A stretch of DNA of 64,000 nt from Candidatus Obscuribacterales bacterium. GTDB lineage: Bacteria > Cyanobacteriota > Vampirovibrionia > Obscuribacterales > Obscuribacteraceae. The stretch spans positions 1-64,000 of the forward strand of contig JAIETF010000009.1 in NCBI GenBank assembly GCA_019745415.1, given 5' to 3'. This document shows positions 7,190 through 16,059 of the stretch, one piece after another. A model generated the notes under the pieces. The model was not told the DNA's origin, ran no database searches, and worked only from the letters and a program-made list of their open reading frames with translations. The position numbers and the translations under genes are program-made. How positions within the stretch are numbered: position 1 is the first letter of the stretch; the number at the start of each line of letters is the position of its first letter.

Positions 7190-8698
7190 CTAGAAGGCAA
7201 AGTAAATAAAGGGAGAGGCAGCATTTGGCGCAAAGGAAACAGCCAGAAAGAAGGCAGTCAGATAGAGAAAGGCTCTAGCCGGAATACGCGGTGCGGTTAG
7301 GTGCTTGAAAGCCTGCGGTAAATAGGCGGCAAGTCGTGAGCGACCATCGGCGATGAGACGATAAATTGAATATGAAATCAACACCGACAGAACCGAACTG
7401 TGCTCCATTTCGCCATAAAGAGTAAAAGGCATAGACAGCGAATGTCCGGTGGGAAGCATCGCCTGCAGAACGCGCAGGGCTTCACTCATGCTCTCGGCAC
7501 GGAAGAAGACCCAACCGACCAGAACAAAAAGGAAGGTAGAAGCAATTGCAATAAGAGCCCCGAGACTGCCGCAGTGAAACTTGCGCAAGCCCTCTGCCAA
7601 GCTTGACTGAGACTCTTTCAGATAGTGATCATAAGTATGGCTGAAGATAAGGCCAAGACCGTGGAAAGCGCCCCAAACAACAAAATGCCAGGAAGCGCCG
7701 TGCCAGAGACCGCCCAAAAGCATGGTCATGAACAAGTTGAAATAACGTCGATAAAAGCCGACTCTGTTTCCACCTAGGGCAATATAGAGATAGTCGCGCA
7801 GCCATGTCGATAGTGAAATATGCCAACGCTTCCAGAAATCTGAAAGGTTTTTGGCCAGATAGGGATAGTTGAAGTTATCGGGCAAATCAAAGCCCATCAT
7901 CAATGCAGAACCACGACCCATATCGGTATAACCCGAAAAGTCGCAGTAAATCTGAATTGCAAAAGCCAGAGCCGAAACCCAGGCATCGGCGCAGCCTAAA
8001 CTATGCATCGAAAAGCCGTGGGCGACAAGATTAGAGAGATTGTCTGCGATGGCTATTTTCTTGAAGAGACCCTGCAATAAAAGAGCCAAGCCTCTCTCAA
8101 AAAGAGCACCGCTAAAGACCCTCCTCTCTTCCAATTGTTTGACGAATTGCTGATAGCGCTTGATTGGTCCGGCAATCTGAGAGGGGAAGAAAGCAGCAAA
8201 CAAAGAAAAATTGATGAAGTTCTTGACCGGGCTGGAACCACGATGTACATCAACCACATAATGAATAAATTCAAATACAAAAAACGAAATACCCAGAGGC
8301 AAGAGCACATGCTGCAAGGGAATGGCGCTGACATTCAAGCTCAGCCAGGGTTGTCCAAAGGTCAGAGCTTTATTGATGGAAGTCAGGAAAAAATCAGTGT
8401 ATTTGAAATAACAGAGGGTGGAGAGATTGAGCAGAACGGCAAGAGTGAGAAGCCCTTTGCCAGAAGGTTTTTCTCGATGGGCGCCGATGGCTAGACCAAA
8501 TAGATAATTGCCCACGGTCAAAGCAAACAACAGCAGACCATAGGCTGGAATCCAGCTCATGTAGAAGTAATAGCTGGCAATAAAGAGCAAAAGCGAACGA
8601 AAGCGATGGGGCAATAGCCAGAAGAGGGCTAAAACCACTGGAAAGAAGAGCAGGTAGGCGACGCTGCTAAATAACAAGAATGCTTCCTCGTACCGCAT
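7190..8698 (-). CDS. MBOAT family membrane-bound O-acyltransferase (AlgI/PatA-like)
   Basis: 502 residues, about ten membrane helices. Conserved MBOAT/AlgI motifs are present: DFSGYTDMGRG (253-263), RWHISLSTW with H293, and LWHGASW with H333, the presumed catalytic histidine. These proteins pass acyl groups from a cytoplasmic donor across the membrane toward a periplasmic glycan. The ATG at 8698 matches the usual short N-terminus before the first helix; an in-frame TTG at 8737 would add 13 residues. The downstream SGNH gene is a natural partner. It lies divergent to another SGNH-like gene starting at 8793. Confidence 0.9.
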   Translation of the reverse strand: MRYEEAFLLFSSVAYLLFFPVVLALFWLLPHRFRSLLLFIASYYFYMSWIPAYGLLLFALTVGNYLFGLAIGAHREKPSGKGLLTLAVLLNLSTLCYFKYTDFFLTSINKALTFGQPWLSLNVSAIPLQHVLLPLGISFFVFEFIHYVVDVHRGSSPVKNFINFSLFAAFFPSQIAGPIKRYQQFVKQLEERRVFSGALFERGLALLLQGLFKKIAIADNLSNLVAHGFSMHSLGCADAWVSALAFAIQIYCDFSGYTDMGRGSALMMGFDLPDNFNYPYLAKNLSDFWKRWHISLSTWLRDYLYIALGGNRVGFYRRYFNLFMTMLLGGLWHGASWHFVVWGAFHGLGLIFSHTYDHYLKESQSSLAEGLRKFHCGSLGALIAIASTFLFVLVGWVFFRAESMSEALRVLQAMLPTGHSLSMPFTLYGEMEHSSVLSVLISYSIYRLIADGRSRLAAYLPQAFKHLTAPRIPARAFLYLTAFFLAVSFAPNAASPFIYFAF

Positions 8699-8792
8699 GA
8701 CAATCTTAGCAATGAGCGCAGCGCCCGACCTTGGCAAAACCTAATATAAATTTGCCGTATTTGAGATCTTTAAAAAGAGATGGCAGCTCACC

Positions 8793-10127
8793 GTGCTACT
8801 ATCATCCAGCTTACTGACAACAGTGGGAGTAATCTGCACAGCCAGCATGCCGTCCACCAAACTGCCCGCCAAAACGAACCATAGCCAACCGGCACCAGAG
8901 CCGGCTCAGCTCAACTCGCCCAATTTAGACGGAGCCGCGTTGGAGCCTAGACAGCAAGGTTTTCCGGGTCGGGTCTTCTCGAGCACAGCCTTAATTCTCG
9001 CTTTTATTCTGGCAGGCCTGCTCTTTCTGGTCTATGGCCAATATCCTTGGCGCCGCCTGGCAGCTTTGGACAGTTCGATCTGGCTTGTGGAATGGGCCTG
9101 CCAGGCACCAGAATATATTTACGGCAAGGAAAATCGCGATTTAGTCATCTTGGGTAGTTCGCTTATTCTTGCTCCCAGTCAACGTTTGCATGACATGGAA
9201 GCACGTAGAAAGGACTCCGCCCATGCCGAACCCATCATTCCCAAAGGCGACATATACAAGAAAGAACTCACAAAACTGACCGGCAGTGAGCCAACTGTCA
9301 AAGTATTGGCAGTGCCTGGAGCCATGGTCTCAGACCAGTTGAAAATTGTGCAGCACTTGGTCAGAGAAGGCAAAACGCCGAAACTTTTGGTTTTCACCTT
9401 AGCACCACGCGATTTCATCGCCAATGATGTCGGCGATGACCCAGACTTCACCCCCATAGGCAGAGTCTTTCATTTTTCCGCCCTCGATCGAAACCTTGGG
9501 CAAGACTTGCTGAACAGCAAAAATCCCCTGGAAGCCTATGCCAAGGCGGAAGAATTCGGGAAAGCTCACCTTAATTTCATCGACGCGGTCAGACGAATTT
9601 ATCTGCGTCAAGCTAAAGACTGGAGCGCGGCAGTTACCGGACATCCGGTGGGGCTGGTGGCACCGGTCAAGCAGGCGGACTCCCGAGCAACTGAGGCAGT
9701 GGAGCAAAGTCAGTCGGGCTCTAGCAATGTTGTTGAAAGTGAGCTGCAGAAAGATTTAGAACTATACAGAAGCCGCTATTTACCGCTAAACGAAAAGAGA
9801 CTAACAAGACAACTCGGCTATCTAGATGAAATGCTCAAGATAGCTAGAGAGGCTAATTATGAGATGGTATTGGTGGGTATGCCGCTCACCGAAGAAAATA
9901 TTGCTATTTTGGGTCAAGATGTATATAGCAGCATGCAAGGTCGCATCGCAGCAGTTGCCCGTAAGTATCAAGTAACACTGATAGAATTCAATAACTATTA
10001 CCAGTCGCAAGAGTTTGCCGATTCGGTTCATTTAAACGAAAACGGCTCCAGAACTTTTGTGAAAGACTTTTGCCAGAAAGTTTCTGCCAGTGATGCATAT
10101 ACAAAGGTTTTTAATGCCAGGCACTAA
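8793..10127 (+). CDS. SGNH-like membrane-anchored protein (paralogue 1)
   Basis: 444 residues from GTG 8793; ATG 8847 is an alternative that removes 18 residues, and neither has a strong ribosome site. After a polar proline-rich N-terminus comes one membrane helix (about 63-81) and an extracytoplasmic domain with VILGSSLIL (nucleophile-like Ser122), VPGAMVSDQ, FTLAPRDFIAND and a terminal FADSVHLNENG block that supplies the Asp-x-x-His pair. The same block order occurs in the proteins at 13237 and 45785, so these three are paralogues. Role by family and context: processing acyl groups on a surface glycan. Confidence 0.72.
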   Translation: MLLSSSLLTTVGVICTASMPSTKLPAKTNHSQPAPEPAQLNSPNLDGAALEPRQQGFPGRVFSSTALILAFILAGLLFLVYGQYPWRRLAALDSSIWLVEWACQAPEYIYGKENRDLVILGSSLILAPSQRLHDMEARRKDSAHAEPIIPKGDIYKKELTKLTGSEPTVKVLAVPGAMVSDQLKIVQHLVREGKTPKLLVFTLAPRDFIANDVGDDPDFTPIGRVFHFSALDRNLGQDLLNSKNPLEAYAKAEEFGKAHLNFIDAVRRIYLRQAKDWSAAVTGHPVGLVAPVKQADSRATEAVEQSQSGSSNVVESELQKDLELYRSRYLPLNEKRLTRQLGYLDEMLKIAREANYEMVLVGMPLTEENIAILGQDVYSSMQGRIAAVARKYQVTLIEFNNYYQSQEFADSVHLNENGSRTFVKDFCQKVSASDAYTKVFNARH

Positions 10128-10785
10128 AAAAATTTTGCAGCCTTCGCTCGGGATTCTATTACTATCTTTTAACTTAAGCCTTCTGTCGGGCTGTGCCGAC
10201 ATCATAGATCCCGGCTCATCTGAAAAGTCCTATGAGATGCCCCTCGCCTCAGTCAATCTGGTCTGCAAAGAGCCATCACTAAAGAAAGCGCGTCTCTCTT
10301 TCTTCAAAGATAATGCGGCGACGGCAACAAGCGGCGGCAAGTCACAATATTTGAGCAGAGAAAGAACTCCTGCCGGTGGGCAATATGTCGTGCAATTCAA
10401 AGAAGGAGACTGCTTTCGTATTGACGTGCTCTATAGCAGTCCGATACCGAAAGAAGCAGCGCTAAAGCTGGCCCGCACCCTATTGCCGCCCGACGCACCG
10501 CCACAGTCACGAGTGGACGAAGGCAACCCGAAAGATCAAAGCAAGCAACTGAAAGAAGTCTATTATTTTGGTAATGACTTTGCTGTTGAGCTTTCATTTA
10601 AAGATGACAAAGACCATCTAGCCAATCAGGTGAGCGAAATAGCAGCAGTCAATCTGGAGCTTTTGGGCAATATCAGCTCGGATCAGATAGCCGCTAAAGA
10701 AGTGCAAGCTCTATTAGACAAAGAAAAACAAGACAAAGAGAAAGCAGAAAAGGCAAAAGTTAGTCGGTCAAAATCAGATCAATAA
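10114..10785 (+). CDS. Lipoprotein of unknown function
   Basis: 223 residues. The signal sequence ends in the lipobox LSGC (24-27), so the mature protein should start at a lipidated Cys27. The body is charged with no recognised domain, and the last 40 residues are a Lys/Glu/Asp-rich helix, possibly a coiled coil. The ATG at 10114 has AAAGG six bases upstream and overlaps the preceding gene by 14 bp; a GTG at 10090 is less likely. Co-directional and overlapping with the SGNH-like gene, so probably translated together with it. Confidence 0.7.
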   Translation: MPGTKKILQPSLGILLLSFNLSLLSGCADIIDPGSSEKSYEMPLASVNLVCKEPSLKKARLSFFKDNAATATSGGKSQYLSRERTPAGGQYVVQFKEGDCFRIDVLYSSPIPKEAALKLARTLLPPDAPPQSRVDEGNPKDQSKQLKEVYYFGNDFAVELSFKDDKDHLANQVSEIAAVNLELLGNISSDQIAAKEVQALLDKEKQDKEKAEKAKVSRSKSDQ

Positions 10786-10853
10786 GCCTGGAGCAATTAT
10801 TACTGTCTCATGAGGCAGCGGACCGCCTGTGCTACCATCTTGGCATCATTTGT

Positions 10854-11792
10854 ATGGAAAATCTCAACCCAACCTCTTCAGAAGACGAATCAATGGCGAC
10901 CGGGCTCGAAGAAAAAGCCAAAATAAAGACTCTGGCAATCAACCAAAACGACCACAGGCAAAATGCCAATAAGGCTCATGCCGCCGGTGTAAATATGGAA
11001 GTCGGCGGACTAGCCGGTCTCTGGTGCAACCGCCACATATTGAGAATGATGGTGCAAAGAGACAGCCTGGGCAAATACAAAGGCTCTTTATTAGGCATGC
11101 TCTGGCCCCTGATCAATCCTCTCGGGCACCTGCTTCTATATACTTTTCTTTTCTGCCTGGTACTGAATGTCAAATTCAATGAGACTGGCGGCGTCGGTAA
11201 TTTCGCCCTTTATCTTATGACCGGGTTATTGCCTTGGGGTGCTTTCTCCGAAGCGCTTTCCCGCTCTTCCACAATCGTGCTTGAGTATCCAAATTTTGTC
11301 AAAAGAGTAGTTTTTCCGCTGCCGATACTACCCCTGGTTACAGTTCTTTCACCTCTCGTGACCGAGACCATGGCCTTCACCATGCTTATCGGAGCAGTGG
11401 TGGTCACTACCCACAAACTCAATGCCACTGTAGCCTATCTGCCCCTCATCGCTTTATCGCAACTCTTGCTCACCGCTGGTATAACTTGGGTGCTTGCCAG
11501 CTTGGGCGTCTATATTCGCGATATCAAACATATGATGGCTCTCGCCCTTGCCGCCTGGATGTACGCTACCCCGATTGTCTATCCTGCTTCTAGACTGCCT
11601 CAAGAATTTCAGTTCTTACTGTGGATTAACCCCATGGCCGGCATCATCACCGATTACAGACGAGTGGTTTTAGAAGGACTGCCGCCCGATTGGTCGCACT
11701 ATGCTTGTTATACAACCCTGGGTGTAATTGTCTTTTACCTTGGCTTCAAGTTTTTCGACAAGACTAAAAAGAGTTTTGCGGACGTCATGTAG
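10854..11792 (+). CDS. ABC-2 type polysaccharide export permease (TagG/KpsM/Wzm-like)
   Basis: 312 residues: about 60 polar cytoplasmic residues, then six membrane helices. The segment RDSLGKYKGSLLGMLWPLINP is the hallmark of polysaccharide/polyol-phosphate exporters; YIRDIKHMM and the later ATPIVYP and NPMAGIITDYR motifs are also typical. Such permeases pair with an ATP-binding subunit (Wzt/TagH/KpsT) to flip lipid-linked glycan. No ATPase gene occurs in this window, so the partner must be elsewhere or shared. Followed 87 bp later by a hexose-phosphate mutase. Confidence 0.88.
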   Translation: MENLNPTSSEDESMATGLEEKAKIKTLAINQNDHRQNANKAHAAGVNMEVGGLAGLWCNRHILRMMVQRDSLGKYKGSLLGMLWPLINPLGHLLLYTFLFCLVLNVKFNETGGVGNFALYLMTGLLPWGAFSEALSRSSTIVLEYPNFVKRVVFPLPILPLVTVLSPLVTETMAFTMLIGAVVVTTHKLNATVAYLPLIALSQLLLTAGITWVLASLGVYIRDIKHMMALALAAWMYATPIVYPASRLPQEFQFLLWINPMAGIITDYRRVVLEGLPPDWSHYACYTTLGVIVFYLGFKFFDKTKKSFADVM

Positions 11793-11879
11793 TATCATCT
11801 CAAAGCCTCGCTTGGTAAAGGCGAGATGCGCAAAGCAAGCTATACTCAAGATATACAGCAATGTGGAGAACACAATTAA

Positions 11880-13250
11880 ATGTCTCAGCTGGGCAGCAAT
11901 AAAACCAATAAGAAACTCTTCGGCGCCTATGATATACGCGGCATATACGGAGAGGGACTGGATGAAACTTTTGCCGCCAAAGTAGGCAAAGCCTACGGCA
12001 GTTATCTCAAAAGCTCAGGTGGAGGCAAAGTGCTGGTCGGACACGACGCCAGAACCTCTTCGCCCTCTCTGCATCAGTCGTTTATCGAAGGAATTTTGGC
12101 AAGCGGCAATGACGTGGTTGATATTGGTCTGGCCTCGACCCCAATGGCTGTTTGGTACGCTGCTTCGATGGGTTTCGACGGCGGTGCCGTGGTCACAGCT
12201 TCGCATCTGGGCAAAGCCCATAACGGTCTTAAACTTTATGCCGCCAAGGCTAAACCACTGGGTGCCAATAACGGCCTCGGTGAAATCAAAAGAGCCGTGG
12301 AAGGCGGCCACGAGACCGAAAACAAAGAAGGCGGCCGACTAATCAAAGAAGAGATCGTCGCCACCTATATTCGCTGCATGCTCGAACATCTAAGCCCTTC
12401 TCGCCGTCTCAAAGTCGCCATTGACGCCGGTCACGGCGCCGCCGGACCCGAGATTATCGAATTAGCGTCTCAGGCTAAAGATAAGGTGGAAATACTCTAC
12501 CTAAATTGCAGCCCCGACGGCAACTTCCCTAAACGCAGCCCTAATCCTTTAGATGAAGGTTCGCTGGACGAATTGGTCGCCCTCGTAAAATCTGAAAAGT
12601 GCGATTTTGGTGTTTCGCTTGATGGTGACGCCGATCGTGCCGTCTTTATCGATGAAGAAGGACAATTAGTACCGACAGATCTGATGATAGGTCTTATCGG
12701 CGCTGAACTGGTAAGAAGAAACGGCGGCGGCAGTGTCGTCTACGATCTAAGAGCCAGCAGAGCTGTTCCCGAGTATATTTCAGAAGCCGGCGGCGAAGCA
12801 ATTCGCACCGGCGTTGGTACCAACTTTATGATGAACAGCATCAAAGACTCAGGAGCACTTTTTGCCGGCGAACTCTCGGGTCACTACTACTATGGTGATA
12901 TGTACGCTTCAGACAACGCCCTGCGCACCGCTCTAGAAGCAATCAACGTGGTAGCCAATGCCGGAGGCACAAGCCTCTCTAGACTGATTAAACCGCTCTG
13001 TCGCTATGCCTTGAGTGGTGAAATCAATCTCAAAGTAAACGAAATTCAAAGCACTCTGCAAAAGCTCGAAGATGCCGTGGCCGGTGGCACAAAAGAACAT
13101 ATCGATGGACTCTCGGTGAGCTTCCAGGAATGGTGGTTTGCCGCTCGCGGCTCTCAAACCGAGCCGGTCTTGAGATTGACTGTCGGCGCCGTTTCCCCGT
13201 CAATTCTGGAAGACCGCACAAGACATTTGATCGAGATTATCGAGAAGTAA
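11880..13250 (+). CDS. Phosphomannomutase/phosphoglucomutase (alpha-D-phosphohexomutase)
   Basis: 456 residues with the four-domain mutase layout: FGAYDIRGIYG at the N-terminus, the phosphoserine loop VTASH with Ser108, the metal loop DGDADR (248-253), the sugar loop GELSGH (330-335) and a C-terminal phosphate-binding RGSQTEPVLR. It interconverts hexose 1- and 6-phosphates, feeding GDP-mannose or UDP-glucose synthesis. The phosphoserine loop is odd: TASHLGKAHNG replaces the usual TASHNPxxxNG, although Ser and His remain. GGAG lies 11 bases before the ATG. Context fits NDP-sugar precursor supply for the glycan locus. Confidence 0.88.
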   Translation: MSQLGSNKTNKKLFGAYDIRGIYGEGLDETFAAKVGKAYGSYLKSSGGGKVLVGHDARTSSPSLHQSFIEGILASGNDVVDIGLASTPMAVWYAASMGFDGGAVVTASHLGKAHNGLKLYAAKAKPLGANNGLGEIKRAVEGGHETENKEGGRLIKEEIVATYIRCMLEHLSPSRRLKVAIDAGHGAAGPEIIELASQAKDKVEILYLNCSPDGNFPKRSPNPLDEGSLDELVALVKSEKCDFGVSLDGDADRAVFIDEEGQLVPTDLMIGLIGAELVRRNGGGSVVYDLRASRAVPEYISEAGGEAIRTGVGTNFMMNSIKDSGALFAGELSGHYYYGDMYASDNALRTALEAINVVANAGGTSLSRLIKPLCRYALSGEINLKVNEIQSTLQKLEDAVAGGTKEHIDGLSVSFQEWWFAARGSQTEPVLRLTVGAVSPSILEDRTRHLIEIIEK

Positions 13251-14331
13251 CAGACTGGTCTTTCAAGCACTGCCAGAATTTTTGAGCCCCCGCGGCATTC
13301 AAATGCACCGAGTCTTCAAAATCGCTGTCTTGAAAATCTTTGCAAGGCTGGAATTCATAGAGAGCGACTTTTCTAGCCTGAGAAAGCGAACGCAGCTTCT
13401 GCAGGAACTGCTCTTGAAATAGACCGGGCAATAGAGCAGCATTGCGGCAAGAAACTGGCATAAACACCACTTTTGCCTCTATGCCCGAGCGGGCACAGAG
13501 ATCAAGCAAGCTTTCAAAAGACTGCATCTCTCTATCGAGCTTGGCACTATCAATCGGCAAATAGCGTTTTCGATAGGCTATTAAGTCAGACTGCATGTCG
13601 TTACGAAATCGTCTCTTCATGAGGCGATCACGCTTCTCTTCTGCATTGTTGAATTGCACGAGCCGATCAAACTCAAGTTTTTGCAGCTCTCCACTTGCCT
13701 GCAACTGAGGCGGTCGACGCAATATTTGACAGGCATAGTAAAGAAAAACAGTCTTTAACTCCTCATGATGCTCCAAGAGATAGTTGCCGGACAAACCAGG
13801 CAGATATCTTGTCAGCGGTGTGGAACGACCGTCAAAAAAAACACTGACATGCGAACCGGCTCCGTCCAGTCTAAAGTTGTCTATAAAATCACGAAAACCG
13901 ACAAAAACATAGACCGATTTTGGCCGCCGTCCGGCCTCTAAAAGCTCTGTCAATAGCCTTTTGTAGTCACTAACCAGAAGACCTGAAAGAGCCAGGTTAT
14001 AGGTGACAATATTGTCTCGCGCAATCTTTTCGTCAAAAGTGCGGGCAAATCGATAATCTTCAAGTTGGTGGGGAGAGTCGCTATCTGTGCCAGTGTCCGC
14101 CCGGCGGGTGGCACAAAGCAAAAGGGAAGAGCCTAGGAACAAACGCTGCGGCTCTAGGCGCACAGCCTCATAAAACTTCTTTCTAATATACTCTTGCTCG
14201 CCCAAAACCGCACCCCTGACAATAAAATAGCGCAGTGGTGCAATTTGATTGATAAGTAAAATAGTGGCGAAAAGAAGAACGATGGTAAGTATCGTCGCAC
14301 TGCTGAACGCACGTATAATTATCTTGTTCAT
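13237..14331 (-). CDS. SGNH-like membrane-anchored protein (paralogue 2)
   Basis: 364 residues from ATG 14331 (a TTG three codons upstream is possible). One membrane helix (about 10-28), then LFLGSSLLL (Ser68), NLALSGLLVSDY, VFVGFRDFIDN and a final FEDSVHLNAAG block. The block order and spacing match the SGNH-like genes at 8793 and 45785. No MBOAT gene is adjacent; it converges on the mutase gene with a 14-bp overlap of the 3' ends. Likely an extracytoplasmic acyl-handling protein. Confidence 0.68.
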   Translation of the reverse strand: MNKIIIRAFSSATILTIVLLFATILLINQIAPLRYFIVRGAVLGEQEYIRKKFYEAVRLEPQRLFLGSSLLLCATRRADTGTDSDSPHQLEDYRFARTFDEKIARDNIVTYNLALSGLLVSDYKRLLTELLEAGRRPKSVYVFVGFRDFIDNFRLDGAGSHVSVFFDGRSTPLTRYLPGLSGNYLLEHHEELKTVFLYYACQILRRPPQLQASGELQKLEFDRLVQFNNAEEKRDRLMKRRFRNDMQSDLIAYRKRYLPIDSAKLDREMQSFESLLDLCARSGIEAKVVFMPVSCRNAALLPGLFQEQFLQKLRSLSQARKVALYEFQPCKDFQDSDFEDSVHLNAAGAQKFWQCLKDQSVTSR

Positions 14332-14464
14332 CGTCGCCAAAGAGTGCTTAGCTTCCGTTCCAATTCAGCCGTTTAGCTGAAATCAGAGACAAACGAAACG
14401 CCCTGCAGTACTGCCTTTTGGACATTTCCCTCAGTCTAGCACTACAGCCGAAAAGAAACACAAA
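14332..14464. promoter_or_regulatory. Divergent intergenic region with two small inverted repeats
   Basis: Holds TTCAGC (14364-14369) / GCTGAA (14376-14381) with a 6-nt spacer and the 10-bp palindrome GCAGTACTGC (14405-14414). It separates the divergent genes at 14331 and 14465, so promoters should lie here, but no convincing -10/-35 pair is seen. Confidence 0.3.
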
Positions 14465-16045
14465 ATGACTCCAAGTGAAAAGCGCTCCAAAATGCTCTCG
14501 GCAGTGGCCTTATTTCTTGCCGTCTACAGTGCCTTCGGCATCAATCTCGCCAAGCTTGGCGTCTATCTAGATGAATGGATCAGCTTCGGCAAACTACATT
14601 TTGCAGATCACAGCCTAGCCAATTTGATCTATTCATACTTACTCGATGCCAAAGTAATCGTCAGGCCGCTAGAGGCTTTGCATTATCCAGTACTTTTCTA
14701 TTTCTTCGGCGTCAATCCCTTTCCTTATCATTTAGTCAATACAGTAAGCGAGTATCTAGCAGCTCTCTTTTTCTTCCTCTTCCTAGAAAAACTGAGTAGA
14801 AACCGCTCACTGTCGCTGGCGTCCGCCCTGCTCTATCTGCTCATACCCAATCATGACGCCACTCATTATTCGATTGTCGCTTCTTCCATTTCGGTGGCGG
14901 CAGCCTTTCTCACCCTCTCGCTCTATCTCTTTATCTTGAGCTTTGACAGAAAGAAAACTCTTTTCCTGAGCTTGTCTGCAATATCTTTTGCTGGCAGCAT
15001 TTATCACTACGAATTCGCCTTGCCTTTCATAGCCCTTTTCCCCCTAATCAGCCTCTATAAAAATCAAACAGGTTCTCTTAAGGCGAAACTGCTCAAGACC
15101 TTGCTCGAGAACCTTCCCTTTCTTTTTGTGGCACTATCTATGGTGCTCTTCCGCACCAAATTTTTACCAACAATTCAAAAGGGTTTGAGCTACTCAGTTG
15201 TCTGCGACAGTTCCCATTTTTTTGATGTAATTGGTCGGGGACTAGCTATCAACTTCGCCCCCGAAGCACAAGCTTTTTACTGGTCTTTACTAAGCCAGCC
15301 CAACCCTATGGGATTAGCGGGCTATATCTGGCTTTTGGCCACTGTTCTAGTCTCTTTCACTTTAATGGCTAAAGTTGAGGAAGGCGACAAGAAAACGACA
15401 GCCATCGCCTTATTGGGGCTGGGTCTGCTGCTTGTGCCTCTTTCTTACACCATTTACGGTTTCAGCCCCGAGCACATGCCCGTGCTGGAAACCGGTATGA
15501 ATCGAGTCAACGCCGGGGCGGCCTTCGGTAATTCTTTAGTATTTGCCTCAGTCATTTATCTTTTGGCCTCGCTCTTCGGGAATCAAACAAAGAGAGTCTT
15601 TGCCGCTCTTATAAGCTTATTGGTCGCCGCATTTATAGTAATAGACTGGCAGTTCGCCACACCTTGGATAGTGTCCTGGCAAGCCCAAAGACAAATTCAA
15701 CAGACCATCAAAAACAATGCCTCTAAGTTTGAGAGCGGCGACGGCATTTTGCTGGTCGGGATCGGACGCTTTATCAGATGGGCCCCAGTATTAGACGGCA
15801 CCTGGGACTTTCAGAACTCGGTACGCATTATTCTCAATAATCAGAATATCAACGCCACAGTACTTTCAGACCGCATTAAAGCAGGCAAAGAAGGACTCAC
15901 TGACAGCTTCGGCAATGTCATTCTCACCGATCTTAAATACGACCGGCTCTGGCTCTTCATTTGCCAGAAGGGACTGCTTTTGAAAGTACAAAGCAAAGCC
16001 GAACTAGAAGAAAAGCTCAAAGAAAACGGAGTTGAACTCAAATAG
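14465..16045 (+). CDS. Multi-pass membrane protein, GT-C glycosyltransferase-like
   Basis: 526 residues. About ten to twelve hydrophobic helices are followed by a soluble C-terminal tail from about residue 400. The first extracytoplasmic loop carries an acidic pair (D36-E37 in YLDEWIS) soon after the first helix, the placement of the catalytic Asp/Glu in GT-C enzymes that use polyprenyl-phosphate sugars. I cannot assign a family. The GtrB-like GT2 encoded next door (converging) would be a suitable producer of polyprenyl-phosphate-sugar donors. Confidence 0.6.
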   Translation: MTPSEKRSKMLSAVALFLAVYSAFGINLAKLGVYLDEWISFGKLHFADHSLANLIYSYLLDAKVIVRPLEALHYPVLFYFFGVNPFPYHLVNTVSEYLAALFFFLFLEKLSRNRSLSLASALLYLLIPNHDATHYSIVASSISVAAAFLTLSLYLFILSFDRKKTLFLSLSAISFAGSIYHYEFALPFIALFPLISLYKNQTGSLKAKLLKTLLENLPFLFVALSMVLFRTKFLPTIQKGLSYSVVCDSSHFFDVIGRGLAINFAPEAQAFYWSLLSQPNPMGLAGYIWLLATVLVSFTLMAKVEEGDKKTTAIALLGLGLLLVPLSYTIYGFSPEHMPVLETGMNRVNAGAAFGNSLVFASVIYLLASLFGNQTKRVFAALISLLVAAFIVIDWQFATPWIVSWQAQRQIQQTIKNNASKFESGDGILLVGIGRFIRWAPVLDGTWDFQNSVRIILNNQNINATVLSDRIKAGKEGLTDSFGNVILTDLKYDRLWLFICQKGLLLKVQSKAELEEKLKENGVELK

Positions 16046-16059
16046 AATTTGCGCTTACT

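Noticed and set aside
13237-13250. Overlap as evidence of a frameshift
   Set aside because: It is a simple convergent overlap; both C-termini are complete.
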